A stretch of DNA of 64,000 nt. Origin: Paraburkholderia susongensis (GTDB lineage: Bacteria > Pseudomonadota > Gammaproteobacteria > Burkholderiales > Burkholderiaceae). Position numbers and translations under genes: made by a program. Below the pieces are notes generated by a model. It saw only the letters and a program-made list of their open reading frames with translations, was not told the origin of the DNA and made no database searches. Positions 1 through 8,643 of the stretch are shown here, one piece after another. The stretch covers positions 1 through 64,000 of the forward strand of contig NZ_FXAT01000015.1 of the NCBI RefSeq assembly GCF_900177725.1. Direction: 5' to 3'. Each line of letters begins with the position of its first letter. Position 1 is the stretch's first letter.

Positions 1-75
1 GTGCTGCCGTTCGACTTGCATGTGTAAGGCATGCCGCCAGCGTTCAATCTGAGCCAGGATCAAACTCTTCAGTTC
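1..75 (-). rRNA. rrs: 16S ribosomal RNA, 5' end only
   Basis: The plus strand at 47-68 is the reverse complement of the universal 16S start (AGAGTTTGATCCTGGCTCAG), and the bases to position 1 continue as the conserved GCTGGCGGCATGCC stretch. Counting back from the conserved AGAG at 65-68 (position 8 in E. coli numbering) puts the mature 5' end near 75. Only about 75 bases lie in the window; the gene and the rest of the rRNA operon continue off the left edge. Confidence 0.97.
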
Positions 76-498
76 AAACCTGTTACTGTGTTCGGTCCCG
101 CAGTTTCCTGCTTCTGGACCGGTCGCTCACTCAACGTACTGACGATGGATTTCTGCCTGTCTCGCGACAGGCGAAAACCTTCCTCTAATACTTGGTGTGA
201 GACTCTTGATACTTTCGCTTCAGCCAGCTCCCGAAAGAGCCGGCCCGCATCCCGCATCAAGTGCCCACACTTATCGGCTGTAGGTTTTTAAAGATCGGTC
301 ACAACACCTGCGGCACCCCAACTATCCGGCACCGCTTCGTTTGCGTCGCTGCGTCTGCAGCAGAGAAGCGGAATTATGCAGTCTCTTCGTGGCGCCGTCA
401 ACAGGTTTCTGACAATCCGTCACCCCGTTCACGCCGCCAGAGCCCTGCCATGACTGGCTCTCCCGCTTCCCCATGCCCCGCTGCGCGGAGCACGAAAG
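76..498 (-). other. rRNA operon leader with boxA-like antitermination site
   Basis: This stretch between the rRNA promoter and the 16S 5' end carries no convincing protein gene. Read on the minus strand it has a GATCTTTAAAAA element (plus 285-296) resembling the boxA of beta-proteobacterial rRNA leaders, where NusB/NusE assemble an antitermination complex. A CTGTCTCGCGACAG dyad at about 158-171 may be part of the RNase III processing stem. The assignment rests on position and the boxA match; exact processing sites are inferred. Confidence 0.75.
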
Positions 499-504
499 AG
501 CGGA

Positions 505-533
505 ATTCTAGCGGCCTCGAAGAGGGCTTGCAA
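505..533 (-). promoter_or_regulatory. rRNA operon promoter
   Basis: On the minus strand there is TTGCAA (plus 528-533), a 17-base spacer and TAGAAT (plus 505-510), a good sigma-70 promoter firing toward the 16S gene. AT-rich sequence immediately upstream (about 534-556) could act as an UP element and runs into the stop codon of the enoyl-CoA hydratase gene. Predicted start of transcription is near 498. Confidence 0.75.
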
Positions 534-553
534 GCGCTATTTTGACAAGCGTA

Positions 554-1330
554 TTAACGATGTTTAAAAACCGGCTTGCGCTTCTCCACGAACGCGGCCA
601 TGCCTTCCTTCTGATCTTCAGTAGCGAAGAGCGAATGGAACAGCCGGCGCTCGAAATGCACGCCTTCCGCCAGCGTCGTTTCATAGGCTCGATTGACTGA
701 CTCCTTGACCATCATCACCGCCGGCAATGGGAATTCCGCGATGGTCGCGGCTGCAGCTACCGCCTCGTCAAGCAACGACGCCGCCGGAATCACGCGCGAA
801 ACCAGGCCGGCGCGCTCCGCTTCCGTGGCATCCATGAAGCGGGCGGTCAGACAAAGGTCCATCGCTTTCGCTTTCGACACTGCTCGCGGCAACCGCTGCG
901 TGCCGCCCGCCCCAGGCATGATGCCGAGCTTGATTTCCGGCTGACCGAACTTGGCCGTATCGGCGGCAAAAATGATGTCGCACATCATGGCCAGCTCGCA
1001 GCCACCGCCCAGCGCGAAGCCGGCCACCGCGGCAATGATCGGCTTGCGGATGGAGCGAACCGTTTCCCAGTTGCGCGTGATGTAGTCACCTTTGTAGACA
1101 TCCATATAGGTGTAGGTCGCCATCATGCCGATGTCGGCCCCAGCCGCAAACGCCTTCTCGCTACCTGTCACGACAATCGCGCCAATCGCTTCATCGGCGT
1201 CGAACTCGCGCAACGCGGTGCCCAACTCGTCCATCAGTGCATCGTTCAGCGCATTCAGTGCCTTCGGACGATTCAACGTGATCAGACCGACTCGCCCCCG
1301 CGTCTCAACCAGAATGTTTTCGTAAGCCAT
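554..1330 (-). CDS. paaF: enoyl-CoA hydratase, probably PaaF (2,3-dehydroadipyl-CoA hydratase)
   Basis: 258 residues, the usual length of a crotonase-fold hydratase. The two catalytic glutamates are in place: E112 in GGCELAMMCD and E132 in GQPEIKLGIMPGAGGTQ; the oxyanion-hole segment AAGAD is at 62-66. The start at 1330 is chosen because GGAGGC lies just upstream and the protein begins MAYENILVET, typical of the family; a longer reading frame upstream lacks support. It is divergent from paaN with a shared operator, and sits beside paaG, paaI and paaK, which suggests the beta-oxidation-like hydration of 2,3-dehydroadipyl-CoA in the phenylacetate pathway. A general fatty-acid hydratase is the alternative; the context favours PaaF. 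Confidence 0.85.
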   Translation of the reverse strand: MAYENILVETRGRVGLITLNRPKALNALNDALMDELGTALREFDADEAIGAIVVTGSEKAFAAGADIGMMATYTYMDVYKGDYITRNWETVRSIRKPIIAAVAGFALGGGCELAMMCDIIFAADTAKFGQPEIKLGIMPGAGGTQRLPRAVSKAKAMDLCLTARFMDATEAERAGLVSRVIPAASLLDEAVAAAATIAEFPLPAVMMVKESVNRAYETTLAEGVHFERRLFHSLFATEDQKEGMAAFVEKRKPVFKHR

Positions 1331-1402
1331 GCCGCCTCCAAATAGTTGATTTGCACGCGAAAAAACTCTTCGCGCGGCTCTCTCAATAATGCTACCATTA
1401 AC

Positions 1403-1418
1403 CAACCAACCGGTCGGT
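1403..1418. promoter_or_regulatory. TetR-type operator (PaaR-like) between paaF and paaN
   Basis: The divergent interval contains ACCAACCGGTCGGT (1405-1418), an imperfect dyad centred on ACCGGT and flanked by AT-rich sequence. Phenylacetate genes in Burkholderia are known to be repressed by the TetR-family regulator PaaR, released by phenylacetyl-CoA, and the motif fits that type of operator. No paaR gene lies in this window, so the assignment is an inference from motif and location. Confidence 0.6.
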
Positions 1419-1466
1419 CAATTATTAGACAGGCTTTTCCCAACACATAGCCAAGCCCTCCTAGCC

Positions 1467-3167
1467 ATGACACACCAGCTATTCACCAAGCACGAAGACA
1501 CGCTGCACAAGGCGCTCGCCGCACTCGAAACGCGCGGCTACTGGAGCCCGTTCGTCGAGATGCCCAGTCCGAAAGTGTACGGGGAAACAGCCAACGCAGA
1601 CGGCGAAGCCGCGTTCAAAGCGCTTCTCAACAAGACATTCGAACTGGACCAGCCGTCGACGGGGGAAACGGTCGGCGCTGAAGTCTCGCCGTTCGGCTTC
1701 CCGCTCGGCGTGCGTTATCCGAAAGCCGACCCGGACGCATTGATCGCCGCAGCGGCGGCTGCGCAACCCGGCTGGCGCGCGGCCGGCCCGCAGGCATGGA
1801 TCGGCGTGAGCCTGGAAATCCTCGCGCGACTGAACCGCGCCAGCTTCGAGATTGGCTACAGCGTGATGCACACGACCGGCCAGGCCTTCATGATGGCTTT
1901 TCAGGCCGGCGCCCCGCATGCGCAGGACCGCGCGCTCGAAGCCGTTGCGTACGCATGGGACCAGTTACGCCGCGTTCCCGCCGACGCGCACTGGGAAAAG
2001 CCCCAAGGCAAGAACCCGCCGCTCGCCATGCATAAGCGTTACACCGTCGTGCCGCGCGGCACCGGCCTTGTGCTGGGCTGCTGCACGTTCCCGACGTGGA
2101 ACGGCTATCCGGGCCTCTTCGCCGACCTGGCTACCGGCAACACGGTCATCGTCAAGCCGCATCCGGGCGCGATCCTGCCGCTCGCGCTGACCGTGCGTAT
2201 CGCGCGCGAGGTTTTGCGCGAAGCGGGCTTCGACCCAAACGTCGTCACGCTGCTAGCTACCGATCCGAACGACGGCGCCCTCGTCCAGAACCTGGCCCTG
2301 CGCCCGGAAATCAAGCTGATCGACTTCACAGGCAGCACCCAGAACGGCACATGGCTCGAGCGCAATGCGCACCAGGCTCAGGTCTACACCGAAAAATCCG
2401 GCGTCAACCAGATCGTGATCGACTCCGTCGACGACATCAAAGCCGCTGCCCGCAACATCGCCTTTTCGCTTGCCCTGTACTCGGGACAGATGTGCACCGC
2501 GCCGCAAAACATCTACGTACCGCGTAACGGCATCCGCACCGCCGACGGCATGCTCGGTTTCGACGAGGTCGCGCAAGCCATTGGCGGCGCCGTACAAAAG
2601 CTCGTTGCCGACCCGGCCCGCGCAGTCGAGTTGCTCGGTGCGATCCAGAACGAAGGCGTCATGCAGCGCATCGACGAAGCCGCCAAGCTCGGCCGCGCGC
2701 TCGTCGAAAGTCAGACGCTCGAACATCCGTCCTTCCCGGACGCTCGCGTACGCACGCCGCTCGTGCTGCAACTCGACGCCGCAACCGACCGCGCACAGTT
2801 CACGAGGGAATGGTTCGGACCGATCTCGTTCGTGATCGCGACGGACTCGACCGCGCAGTCGCTCGATCTCGCCGGCGCCATCGCCGCCGAGCACGGCGCG
2901 CTGACGCTGTCTGTCTACAGCACGGACGAAGCCGTACTCGACGAGGCGCACGAAGCGTCGATCCGCGGCGGCGTGGCGCTCTCGATCAATCTGACCGGCG
3001 GTGTGTTCGTCAATCAGTCCGCGGCCTTCTCCGATTTCCACGGCACCGGCGCCAACCCGGCCGCCAATGCCGCGCTGGCCGATGCGGCGTTTGTCGCAAA
3101 CCGCTTCCGCGTGATTCAAAGCCGTGTTCATGTTGAACCGAAAGTGGCGCCGGCGGTAGCTGGCTGA
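1467..3167 (+). CDS. paaN: phenylacetic acid degradation protein PaaN (aldehyde dehydrogenase type)
   Basis: 566 residues. An aldehyde dehydrogenase fold is clear: cofactor-site lysine in TVIVKPHP (about K230), FTGS (287-290), general base E309 in VYTEKSGVN, and the nucleophile C343 in YSGQMCTAPQ. The protein ends after the dehydrogenase domain, so it lacks the C-terminal MaoC-type hydratase of E. coli PaaZ; this is the stand-alone PaaN form. It should oxidise the semialdehyde from ring opening in the aerobic phenylacetyl-CoA route, with the hydrolase step supplied elsewhere. The start at 1467 is chosen because an upstream ATG at 1389 would place the operator inside the gene; no strong ribosome binding site is visible. 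Confidence 0.88.
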   Translation: MTHQLFTKHEDTLHKALAALETRGYWSPFVEMPSPKVYGETANADGEAAFKALLNKTFELDQPSTGETVGAEVSPFGFPLGVRYPKADPDALIAAAAAAQPGWRAAGPQAWIGVSLEILARLNRASFEIGYSVMHTTGQAFMMAFQAGAPHAQDRALEAVAYAWDQLRRVPADAHWEKPQGKNPPLAMHKRYTVVPRGTGLVLGCCTFPTWNGYPGLFADLATGNTVIVKPHPGAILPLALTVRIAREVLREAGFDPNVVTLLATDPNDGALVQNLALRPEIKLIDFTGSTQNGTWLERNAHQAQVYTEKSGVNQIVIDSVDDIKAAARNIAFSLALYSGQMCTAPQNIYVPRNGIRTADGMLGFDEVAQAIGGAVQKLVADPARAVELLGAIQNEGVMQRIDEAAKLGRALVESQTLEHPSFPDARVRTPLVLQLDAATDRAQFTREWFGPISFVIATDSTAQSLDLAGAIAAEHGALTLSVYSTDEAVLDEAHEASIRGGVALSINLTGGVFVNQSAAFSDFHGTGANPAANAALADAAFVANRFRVIQSRVHVEPKVAPAVAG

Positions 3168-3481
3168 ATGGCATAGGACAAAGCGCGGTCCTACGCCGTC
3201 TGGCCGAATGGACCGCGCCGTGCGCCCCAATTAACATGAGACATCGGATCGGCATCACACGCCGATCCATTCGAGCGGAAGTTTCCATGATCGACGCCTT
3301 CACCCGCGCTGCGGTTCGCCGACCGATCGGCCGCTGCGGCGACGGCGGAGCCCGGCAAGATAACCACGCCATGCGAGCCTCGCGCCGCGCCGTTCGGCGC
3401 CGGCTCATCGCGCGGCCTCGCTAACCGCGCCGCAGTGCCCCGCAGTGCCCATCGGTCAATGAGATTTTGAGGAGACACCCA
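3168..3481 (+). other. paaN-paaG intergenic region with a small hairpin
   Basis: No convincing gene is seen. A perfect 8-base stem, GGATCGGC (3246-3253) and GCCGATCC (3261-3268), with a 7-base loop lies in the middle; it has no U-tract, so it may be an RNA-processing or stability element, not a terminator. A GAGGAGAC ribosome binding site at about 3469-3476 serves paaG. Confidence 0.45.
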
Positions 3482-4273
3482 ATGTCATATGAAGCGATCC
3501 GGCTGGACATCGACACATCGAGCCACGTAGCCACCATCACGCTGAACCGTCCGGACAAGCTCAACAGCTTTACGGGCGCGATGCACCAGGAACTGAGCGC
3601 TGCGCTCGAGCAGGTCGAAACGTCCGGCGCCCGCTCGCTCGTGCTGACTGGGGCGGGCCGCGGCTTCTGCGCCGGCCAGGATCTCGCCGACCTCGACTTC
3701 ACACCAGGCGCGGTGACCGATCTGGGCAACGTGATCGACACATATTTCAACCCGCTGATCCGCCGCCTGCAGGCGCTGCCGTTGCCCGTGATCGCGGCGG
3801 TCAATGGCACGGCCGCCGGCGCCGGCGCCAATCTCGCGCTGGCCTGCGACCTCGTGCTCGCGGCGCGCTCTGCGAGCTTCATTCAGGCGTTCGTGAAGAT
3901 CGGCCTCGTGCCGGACTCGGGCGGCACCTGGTTCCTGCCGCAGCGCGTCGGTATGGCGCGCGCCTTGGGACTCGCCATCACCGGCGACAAACTCAGCGCT
4001 GAGAAAGCCGAAAGCTGGGGCTTGATCTGGCAGGTGGTCGACGACGCGGAACTCGCCGCCTCCGCCGCCAAACTCGCGACCCAGCTCGCCCAGCAACCGA
4101 CGCGCGCCATCGCTGCAATCAAACAGACCATGCGCGCGGGTGTAACGCAAACGCTCGACCAGCAACTCGATATGGAGCGCGATCTGCAACGCGAACTCGG
4201 TGCGTCGCACGATTACGCGGAAGGCGTGCAGGCGTTCATCGAAAAGCGCGCGCCGCGTTTCGAGGGCCGTTGA
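3482..4273 (+). CDS. paaG: ring-1,2-epoxyphenylacetyl-CoA isomerase PaaG
   Basis: 263 residues, crotonase superfamily. It carries GFCAGQDLADLD (61-72), the segment characteristic of PaaG, NGTAAGAGANLALACD (108-123), and VPDSGGTW (143-150), whose aspartate D145 takes the place of the hydratase glutamate, as in PaaG isomerases. The enzyme converts the ring epoxide of phenylacetyl-CoA to the oxepin-CoA and also shifts double bonds later in the pathway. The start follows a strong GAGGAG site. Its stop is separated by a single base from the paaI start, so the two are probably translationally coupled. Confidence 0.92.
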   Translation: MSYEAIRLDIDTSSHVATITLNRPDKLNSFTGAMHQELSAALEQVETSGARSLVLTGAGRGFCAGQDLADLDFTPGAVTDLGNVIDTYFNPLIRRLQALPLPVIAAVNGTAAGAGANLALACDLVLAARSASFIQAFVKIGLVPDSGGTWFLPQRVGMARALGLAITGDKLSAEKAESWGLIWQVVDDAELAASAAKLATQLAQQPTRAIAAIKQTMRAGVTQTLDQQLDMERDLQRELGASHDYAEGVQAFIEKRAPRFEGR

Positions 4274-4274
4274 C

Positions 4275-4736
4275 ATGACCGCTCAAACCAACCACCCCGA
4301 CCAGATGACGTCCGACGAACTCGCCCGCGCGACCGCAGCCGCGATGTACGAGAACGATGCCTGCAGCCGCGCGCTCGGGCTCGAAATTCTCGAAGTGCGC
4401 CCAGGCTATGCGCGGCTGCGCATGGCGGTGCGTGACGACTTTCTGAACGGCCATCAGATCTGCCACGGCGGCCTTATTTTCACACTCGCCGATTCGACGT
4501 TCGCGTTCGCCTGCAACACGTACAACATCAATACGGTCGCGGCCGGTTGCGCGATCGAGTTCCTGCGGCCGGTGCGAGGCGGCGACGTGCTGACGGCGGA
4601 AGCGGTCGAGCAGACACTGAGCGGACGCACCGGCATCTACGATATTCGCGTGACGAATCGCGCCGGGGAAACCGTCGCGATGTTTCGCGGCAAGTCGGCG
4701 CAAATCAAGGGCAACCTGATTCCCACCGGCGACTGA
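4275..4736 (+). CDS. paaI: hydroxyphenylacetyl-CoA thioesterase PaaI
   Basis: 153 residues, a single hotdog-fold thioesterase domain. The active-site region NGHQICHGGLIFTLAD (58-73) has the conserved HGG turn and catalytic D73. PaaI hydrolyses dead-end ring-hydroxylated CoA esters and returns free CoA to the phenylacetate pathway. The start at 4275 lies one base after the paaG stop. It is followed by about 130 bases without a gene and then paaK, in the same orientation, so paaG-paaI-paaK probably form one operon. Confidence 0.92.
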   Translation: MTAQTNHPDQMTSDELARATAAAMYENDACSRALGLEILEVRPGYARLRMAVRDDFLNGHQICHGGLIFTLADSTFAFACNTYNINTVAAGCAIEFLRPVRGGDVLTAEAVEQTLSGRTGIYDIRVTNRAGETVAMFRGKSAQIKGNLIPTGD

Positions 4737-4865
4737 CAGGCAAAGGCGCAACCGCTGGCGACAACCCCAAGGCCGTCCCCATAGACAACACGCGGTTCCG
4801 GATTTCTGGCGCGCGAGCGCGCCGCACATCAGATTCAGGCATTTGAGGCAGCAAGGAGACATTCG

Positions 4866-6170
4866 ATGACCACCAATCTTCCGCTCGATCCGATCGAGAC
4901 CGCCAGCCGCGACGAACTCGCCGCGCTTCAACTTGAACGGCTCAAATGGTCGCTGAACCATGCGTACGAGAATTCGCCGGTGTATCGGCGCAAGTTCGAC
5001 GAAGCAGGCGTGCATCCCAGCGAAGTGAAATCCCTCGCGGACCTCGCGCGCTTTCCGTTCACCACCAAGAAGGACCTGCGCGACAACTATCCGTTCGGGA
5101 TGTTCGCCGTGCCGCAGGAGCAGATTTCGCGGATACACGCGTCGTCCGGTACGACGGGCAAGCCGACCGTCGTGGGCTACACCGCGCGCGACATCGACAC
5201 GTGGGCGAATCTCGTTGCGCGGTCGGTCCGCGCCGCCGGTGCAAAGCGCGGCGACAAGGTGCATGTGAGCTACGGCTACGGCCTCTTCACCGGCGGCCTC
5301 GGCGCGCACTACGGCGCCGAGCGCGCAGGCCTCACCGTGATCCCGTTCGGTGGCGGCCAGACCGAGAAGCAGGTGCAATTGATCCAGGATTTCCGGCCGG
5401 ACATCATCATGGTGACGCCTAGCTATATGCTCTCGATCGCCGACGAACTCGAACGCCAGGGGCTCGATCCGGCCAGCTGCTCGCTGCGTATCGGCATCTT
5501 CGGCGCGGAACCGTGGACCAACGACATGCGCCAGGCGATCGAAAAACGCATGGGCATCGACGCGGTCGACATCTACGGGCTGTCCGAAGTGATGGGCCCG
5601 GGCGTCGCGTCGGAGTGCGTCGAAACGAAAGACGGCCCAACCATCTGGGAAGATCACTTCTATCCCGAGATCATCGACCCTGAAACCGGTGAGGTGCTGC
5701 CCGACGGTGAACTCGGCGAGCTCGTGTTCACGTCGTTGACGAAGGAAGCGCTGCCGATCATCCGTTACCGCACGCGGGACCTCACTCGCCTGCTGCCGGG
5801 CAGCGCTCGCACGATGCGGCGCATGGAAAAGATCACGGGCCGCTCGGACGACATGATGATCGTGCGCGGCGTGAACGTGTTCCCGACGCAGATCGAGGAA
5901 CTGCTGCTCAAGCAGCACGCACTCGCGCCGCACTACCAGATCGTGCTTACGAAGGAAGGCCCGCTCGACGTATTGACGCTGAACGTCGAACCATGCCCGG
6001 AAAGCGCGCCGGACGCGGCCGCACTAACCACGGCAAAAAACGCGCTCGCATATGACATCAAGGCGCTGATCGGCGTGAGCGCGGTGGTGAATGTGCTGGC
6101 GGTGAACGGAATCGAGCGTTCGGTGGGCAAGGCGCGGCGCGTGGTGGACAAGCGCAAAGCCGGACTCTGA
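4866..6170 (+). CDS. paaK: phenylacetate-CoA ligase PaaK
   Basis: 434 residues, the normal length of this AMP-forming ligase. The nucleotide-binding P-loop SSGTTGKP is at 93-100, and YGLSEVMGPG and the hinge region TGRSDDMMIVRGVNVFP are present, all diagnostic of PaaK. It activates phenylacetate to phenylacetyl-CoA, the first step and the source of the inducer of the paa regulon. An AAGGAGA site precedes the ATG. The oxygenase genes (paaABCDE), the thiolase and the regulator are not in this window, so they must lie elsewhere. Confidence 0.95.
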   Translation: MTTNLPLDPIETASRDELAALQLERLKWSLNHAYENSPVYRRKFDEAGVHPSEVKSLADLARFPFTTKKDLRDNYPFGMFAVPQEQISRIHASSGTTGKPTVVGYTARDIDTWANLVARSVRAAGAKRGDKVHVSYGYGLFTGGLGAHYGAERAGLTVIPFGGGQTEKQVQLIQDFRPDIIMVTPSYMLSIADELERQGLDPASCSLRIGIFGAEPWTNDMRQAIEKRMGIDAVDIYGLSEVMGPGVASECVETKDGPTIWEDHFYPEIIDPETGEVLPDGELGELVFTSLTKEALPIIRYRTRDLTRLLPGSARTMRRMEKITGRSDDMMIVRGVNVFPTQIEELLLKQHALAPHYQIVLTKEGPLDVLTLNVEPCPESAPDAAALTTAKNALAYDIKALIGVSAVVNVLAVNGIERSVGKARRVVDKRKAGL

Positions 6171-6203
6171 TTCAGGCAAGGAACGAAGCAAAGACCACGA
6201 TAA

Positions 6204-6249
6204 AAAACGGCGTCACTCGCGGATCATCATCCGCTCGCGGCGCCGTTTT
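6204..6249. terminator. bidirectional terminator between paaK and mltA
   Basis: AAAACGGCG (6204-6212) pairs with CGCCGTTTT (6241-6249), with a second inner stem GCGGAT/ATCCGC. A run of T follows on the plus strand, and six T follow when read on the minus strand, so it can end transcription of both convergent genes. Confidence 0.85.
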
Positions 6250-6442
6250 CATTTCAATGCCCGTCGTCACCTCGCAACGGCTTCAAACCAGCTTCACAAA
6301 CGACTCGCAAAACGTCGTTGCAACCACGGCTACATTTCCAGCGGCAACCACAACCGCTTGCGGACAATCCCGCACGAACCGGTTTGCCAGTCACGCTGGC
6401 CCATGCGGTCCAGAGGCCGCCGCTCCTATCGGCTATTCAGCT

Positions 6443-7561
6443 TCACGAATTCGGCAGCAGCAACCACATCCGGCCGCCCTGCTTCATCTTGCCGGCCAGA
6501 TCTCCCGCGTCATCGCCGAGCCCCCAGAAATAGTCGGCGCGCACGCCGCCCTTGATCGCTGTACCCGTGTCCTGCGCGAACACGAGGCGATTCATCGGCG
6601 AATTCGTCAGCGGACGCGTGGTCTGCAAAAACACCGGCGTGCCCAATGGAATCGCGCTCGGATCGACCGCGATCGACCGCTCCGGCGTCAGTGGCACGCC
6701 GAGTGCGCCGATCGGGCCATCGGCGCCACCGCTCGGTGCACTTTCCGCGGATGGCATCTCGCGGAAAAACACAAAGCGGGGATTCGTATCGAGCAATGCC
6801 TCGACGCGTGTCGGGTTCGCGCGTGCCCATGCCTTGATGCCTTGCATCGTCGCCTGCGCTGGCGTGACCTCGCCATGATCGAGCAGCCAGCGGCCAATCG
6901 ACTTGTACGGCTGGTTGTTGGTGCCGCCAAAGCCGACGCGCATCACGCTGCCGTCTTCCATCACGACGCGCCCCGAGCCCTGGACCTGCAGGAAGAACGC
7001 TTCGATCGGATCGTCGACCCACACGAGCTCGTTGCCGTTGAGCACGCCCGAGCGCTCGAGCTGCGCACGCGCCGGCAACGACCCGCCCGCGCGATACCCG
7101 GCGGGCCAGCGATACAGCGCGGTCTGATACACGCCGTGCCGCGTGCGCGAACCGCGCAGCAAGGGCTCGTAGTAACCGGTAACGAGACCGTCGAGTGTGC
7201 CGTCGCTATTGGCGAGCTGGAAAGGCGTGAAATAGGCTTCGAAGAAAGCGCGCGCGCTCGTGACGTCGAGATCGTCGATTTGCGCGGCGGCGGCGCAGGC
7301 ACGGGACCAGTTCGGCTGACGCGCGAGCCTCACGCAGTTTTGCCGCAACGCGGCCGTCGCGCCGATCAGCGAGTCGTCCTGCCAGCCTGGCACCTGCTGC
7401 CAGGCGACCGCGGTCAATCGCGCCGAGGCAATCTGGCCGGGGACGATCGCCGCGCCGGTCGGCGGCGAAGGCCGGATCGCGCCGCCGCCACCGCAGGACG
7501 CGAGCAATACCGCCACCGAAAGTGCACCGAGCCACGCGCCGGCGCGGCGGACAAAACGCAT
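6443..7561 (-). CDS. mltA: membrane-bound lytic murein transglycosylase A (lipoprotein)
   Basis: 372 residues from the chosen start. An N-terminal lipoprotein signal ends in LLASC with the lipidated cysteine at C23. The rest matches MltA: the YYEP segment (VTGYYEPLLRGS), the QVQGSGRV region, and the 3D domain near the C-terminus, with FAQDTGTAIKGGVRADYFWG carrying the catalytic aspartates. The enzyme cleaves glycan strands of peptidoglycan to 1,6-anhydromuropeptides at the outer membrane. The start at 7561 gives a proper signal peptide; an in-frame ATG ten codons further upstream (7591) would dilute it. No clear ribosome binding site is seen. Confidence 0.9.
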   Translation of the reverse strand: MRFVRRAGAWLGALSVAVLLASCGGGGAIRPSPPTGAAIVPGQIASARLTAVAWQQVPGWQDDSLIGATAALRQNCVRLARQPNWSRACAAAAQIDDLDVTSARAFFEAYFTPFQLANSDGTLDGLVTGYYEPLLRGSRTRHGVYQTALYRWPAGYRAGGSLPARAQLERSGVLNGNELVWVDDPIEAFFLQVQGSGRVVMEDGSVMRVGFGGTNNQPYKSIGRWLLDHGEVTPAQATMQGIKAWARANPTRVEALLDTNPRFVFFREMPSAESAPSGGADGPIGALGVPLTPERSIAVDPSAIPLGTPVFLQTTRPLTNSPMNRLVFAQDTGTAIKGGVRADYFWGLGDDAGDLAGKMKQGGRMWLLLPNS

Positions 7562-7589
7562 ACAATGTTCGTTCTTGATGGAAACCGCC

Positions 7590-7751
7590 ATGTCTGATCT
7601 GTTCGACGAATACCCGATGCTCATCTTCGCGCTGGAATCACTTGTCGCGCTCTTCCTGCTCGTCTTTATCGTCGTATGGACGGCGTCCGGCAAGAAGAAA
7701 GCGACGCGTGCCAGGTCGGCGAAGCAGCCCGAGCAGCAAAAACCGCAGTGA
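7590..7751 (+). CDS. small single-span membrane protein, function unknown
   Basis: A 53-codon gene beginning MSDLFDEYPM. Residues about 11-30 are strongly hydrophobic and form one transmembrane segment; an acidic N-terminus precedes it and a lysine/arginine-rich tail (GKKKATRARSAK) follows, giving a clear charge asymmetry. In-frame alternatives are an ATG at 7578 and a TTG at 7575. It diverges from mltA with only 28 bases between start codons. The composition is protein-like, but no family is recognised and no ribosome binding site is evident, so it remains a prediction. Confidence 0.5.
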   Translation: MSDLFDEYPMLIFALESLVALFLLVFIVVWTASGKKKATRARSAKQPEQQKPQ

Positions 7752-7936
7752 CGAGCAAGAACAAGCAGGCACGAGCAGCTGCGCTGTAGTTACGTCGCCC
7801 GTTACCCCGTGGGCCGCACCGAAGCAGGTATCAACCGCTTGCCCCGCTGCGCGTCACACCGCTTCACCATTCATTGCGCCGCCCACTCCACCGCGCGCGT
7901 ACAACGTGACTAAAGACCGCGGACCTTTGCGCCGGT

Positions 7937-8311
7937 TCAATGCAACGTACGCGGCATGCGCAACACGAACTCCGGCACAGGCGCATCGAAGCGCTCGCCG
8001 TCCTCGGCCACGCAGAAGTAATCCCCGCGCATAGTGCCGACCGGTGTCGCGATCACCGCCCAGCTCGTGTACTCGAAATGCTCGCCCGGTTTGAGCAGCG
8101 GCTGATGGCCGACCACGCCCAGGCCTTTGACTTCCTGCACGGTGTTTTCGCTGTCGGTGATCACCCAATGACGCGCGATCAGTTGCGCGGGCACCTGGCC
8201 GGTATTACGGATGGTCAGCGTGTAGGCAAATGCGTACTGGCGGCGCTCCGGGTCGGATTCTTCCGGCAGGTATTGCACCTGCGACGAGACGCTGAATTCG
8301 TACTGGCTCAT
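7937..8311 (-). CDS. apaG: ApaG protein (DUF525, Co2+/Mg2+ efflux-associated)
   Basis: 124 residues, the standard ApaG length. The fibronectin-III-like fold is indicated by the family signature: TIRNTGQVPAQLIARHWVIT, GVVGHQPLLKPGEHFEYTS and GTMRGDYFCV. In enterobacteria apaG accompanies apaH; here it stands alone between mltA and rpe. Biochemical function is unsettled, though mutants of some bacteria show altered cobalt resistance. The start at 8311 follows a GGAA purine stretch and gives the conserved N-terminal MSQYEFSV. Confidence 0.92.
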   Translation of the reverse strand: MSQYEFSVSSQVQYLPEESDPERRQYAFAYTLTIRNTGQVPAQLIARHWVITDSENTVQEVKGLGVVGHQPLLKPGEHFEYTSWAVIATPVGTMRGDYFCVAEDGERFDAPVPEFVLRMPRTLH

Positions 8312-8643
8312 CCTGATTCCGGTCTGATGAAACGGCTGTGAAAAATCGCGGGACGGCCCGAACACCAATGGTTTGCGGGTGCATCGGCGACACGGCGCTC
8401 ATGGAGTGGCATTCTGCTTGATGCGCGGCATGCCCGCAACCGGGCATATCCTTTGGCCAGGAGCGTTTAGGGCATTGTGACATCCATGCCTCGCCGCCCG
8501 GTTTCTTGATGCCGTTTCTTCCCCACCATTTCGCCACGCCGCTTCTTTCCGCTCCCGGCGCAGTCAACCTCCACCGCCCGCGCCCCCGGCACACGCCTGC
8601 AAAACGGTAAAATAGCGCTTTCCCGCTTGCACCCTCCCCTGCC
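8312..8643 (+). other. apaG-rpe divergent intergenic region with a probable rpe promoter
   Basis: No gene is supported in these 332 bases. A TAAAAT -10-like element (8608-8613) followed by AGCGC lies 30 bases before the rpe start; the same TAAAATAGCGC string precedes the DUF1415 gene at 51757. A matching -35 hexamer is not obvious. Confidence 0.4.

Noticed and set aside
4236..5933. 565-codon minus-strand reading frame over paaI and paaK
   Set aside because: It is antisense to two well-recognised genes and its composition (Arg, His, Val rich) is the usual mirror of a GC-rich coding strand.
6257..7597. 446-codon plus-strand frame over mltA
   Set aside because: Antisense to a clear MltA lipoprotein.
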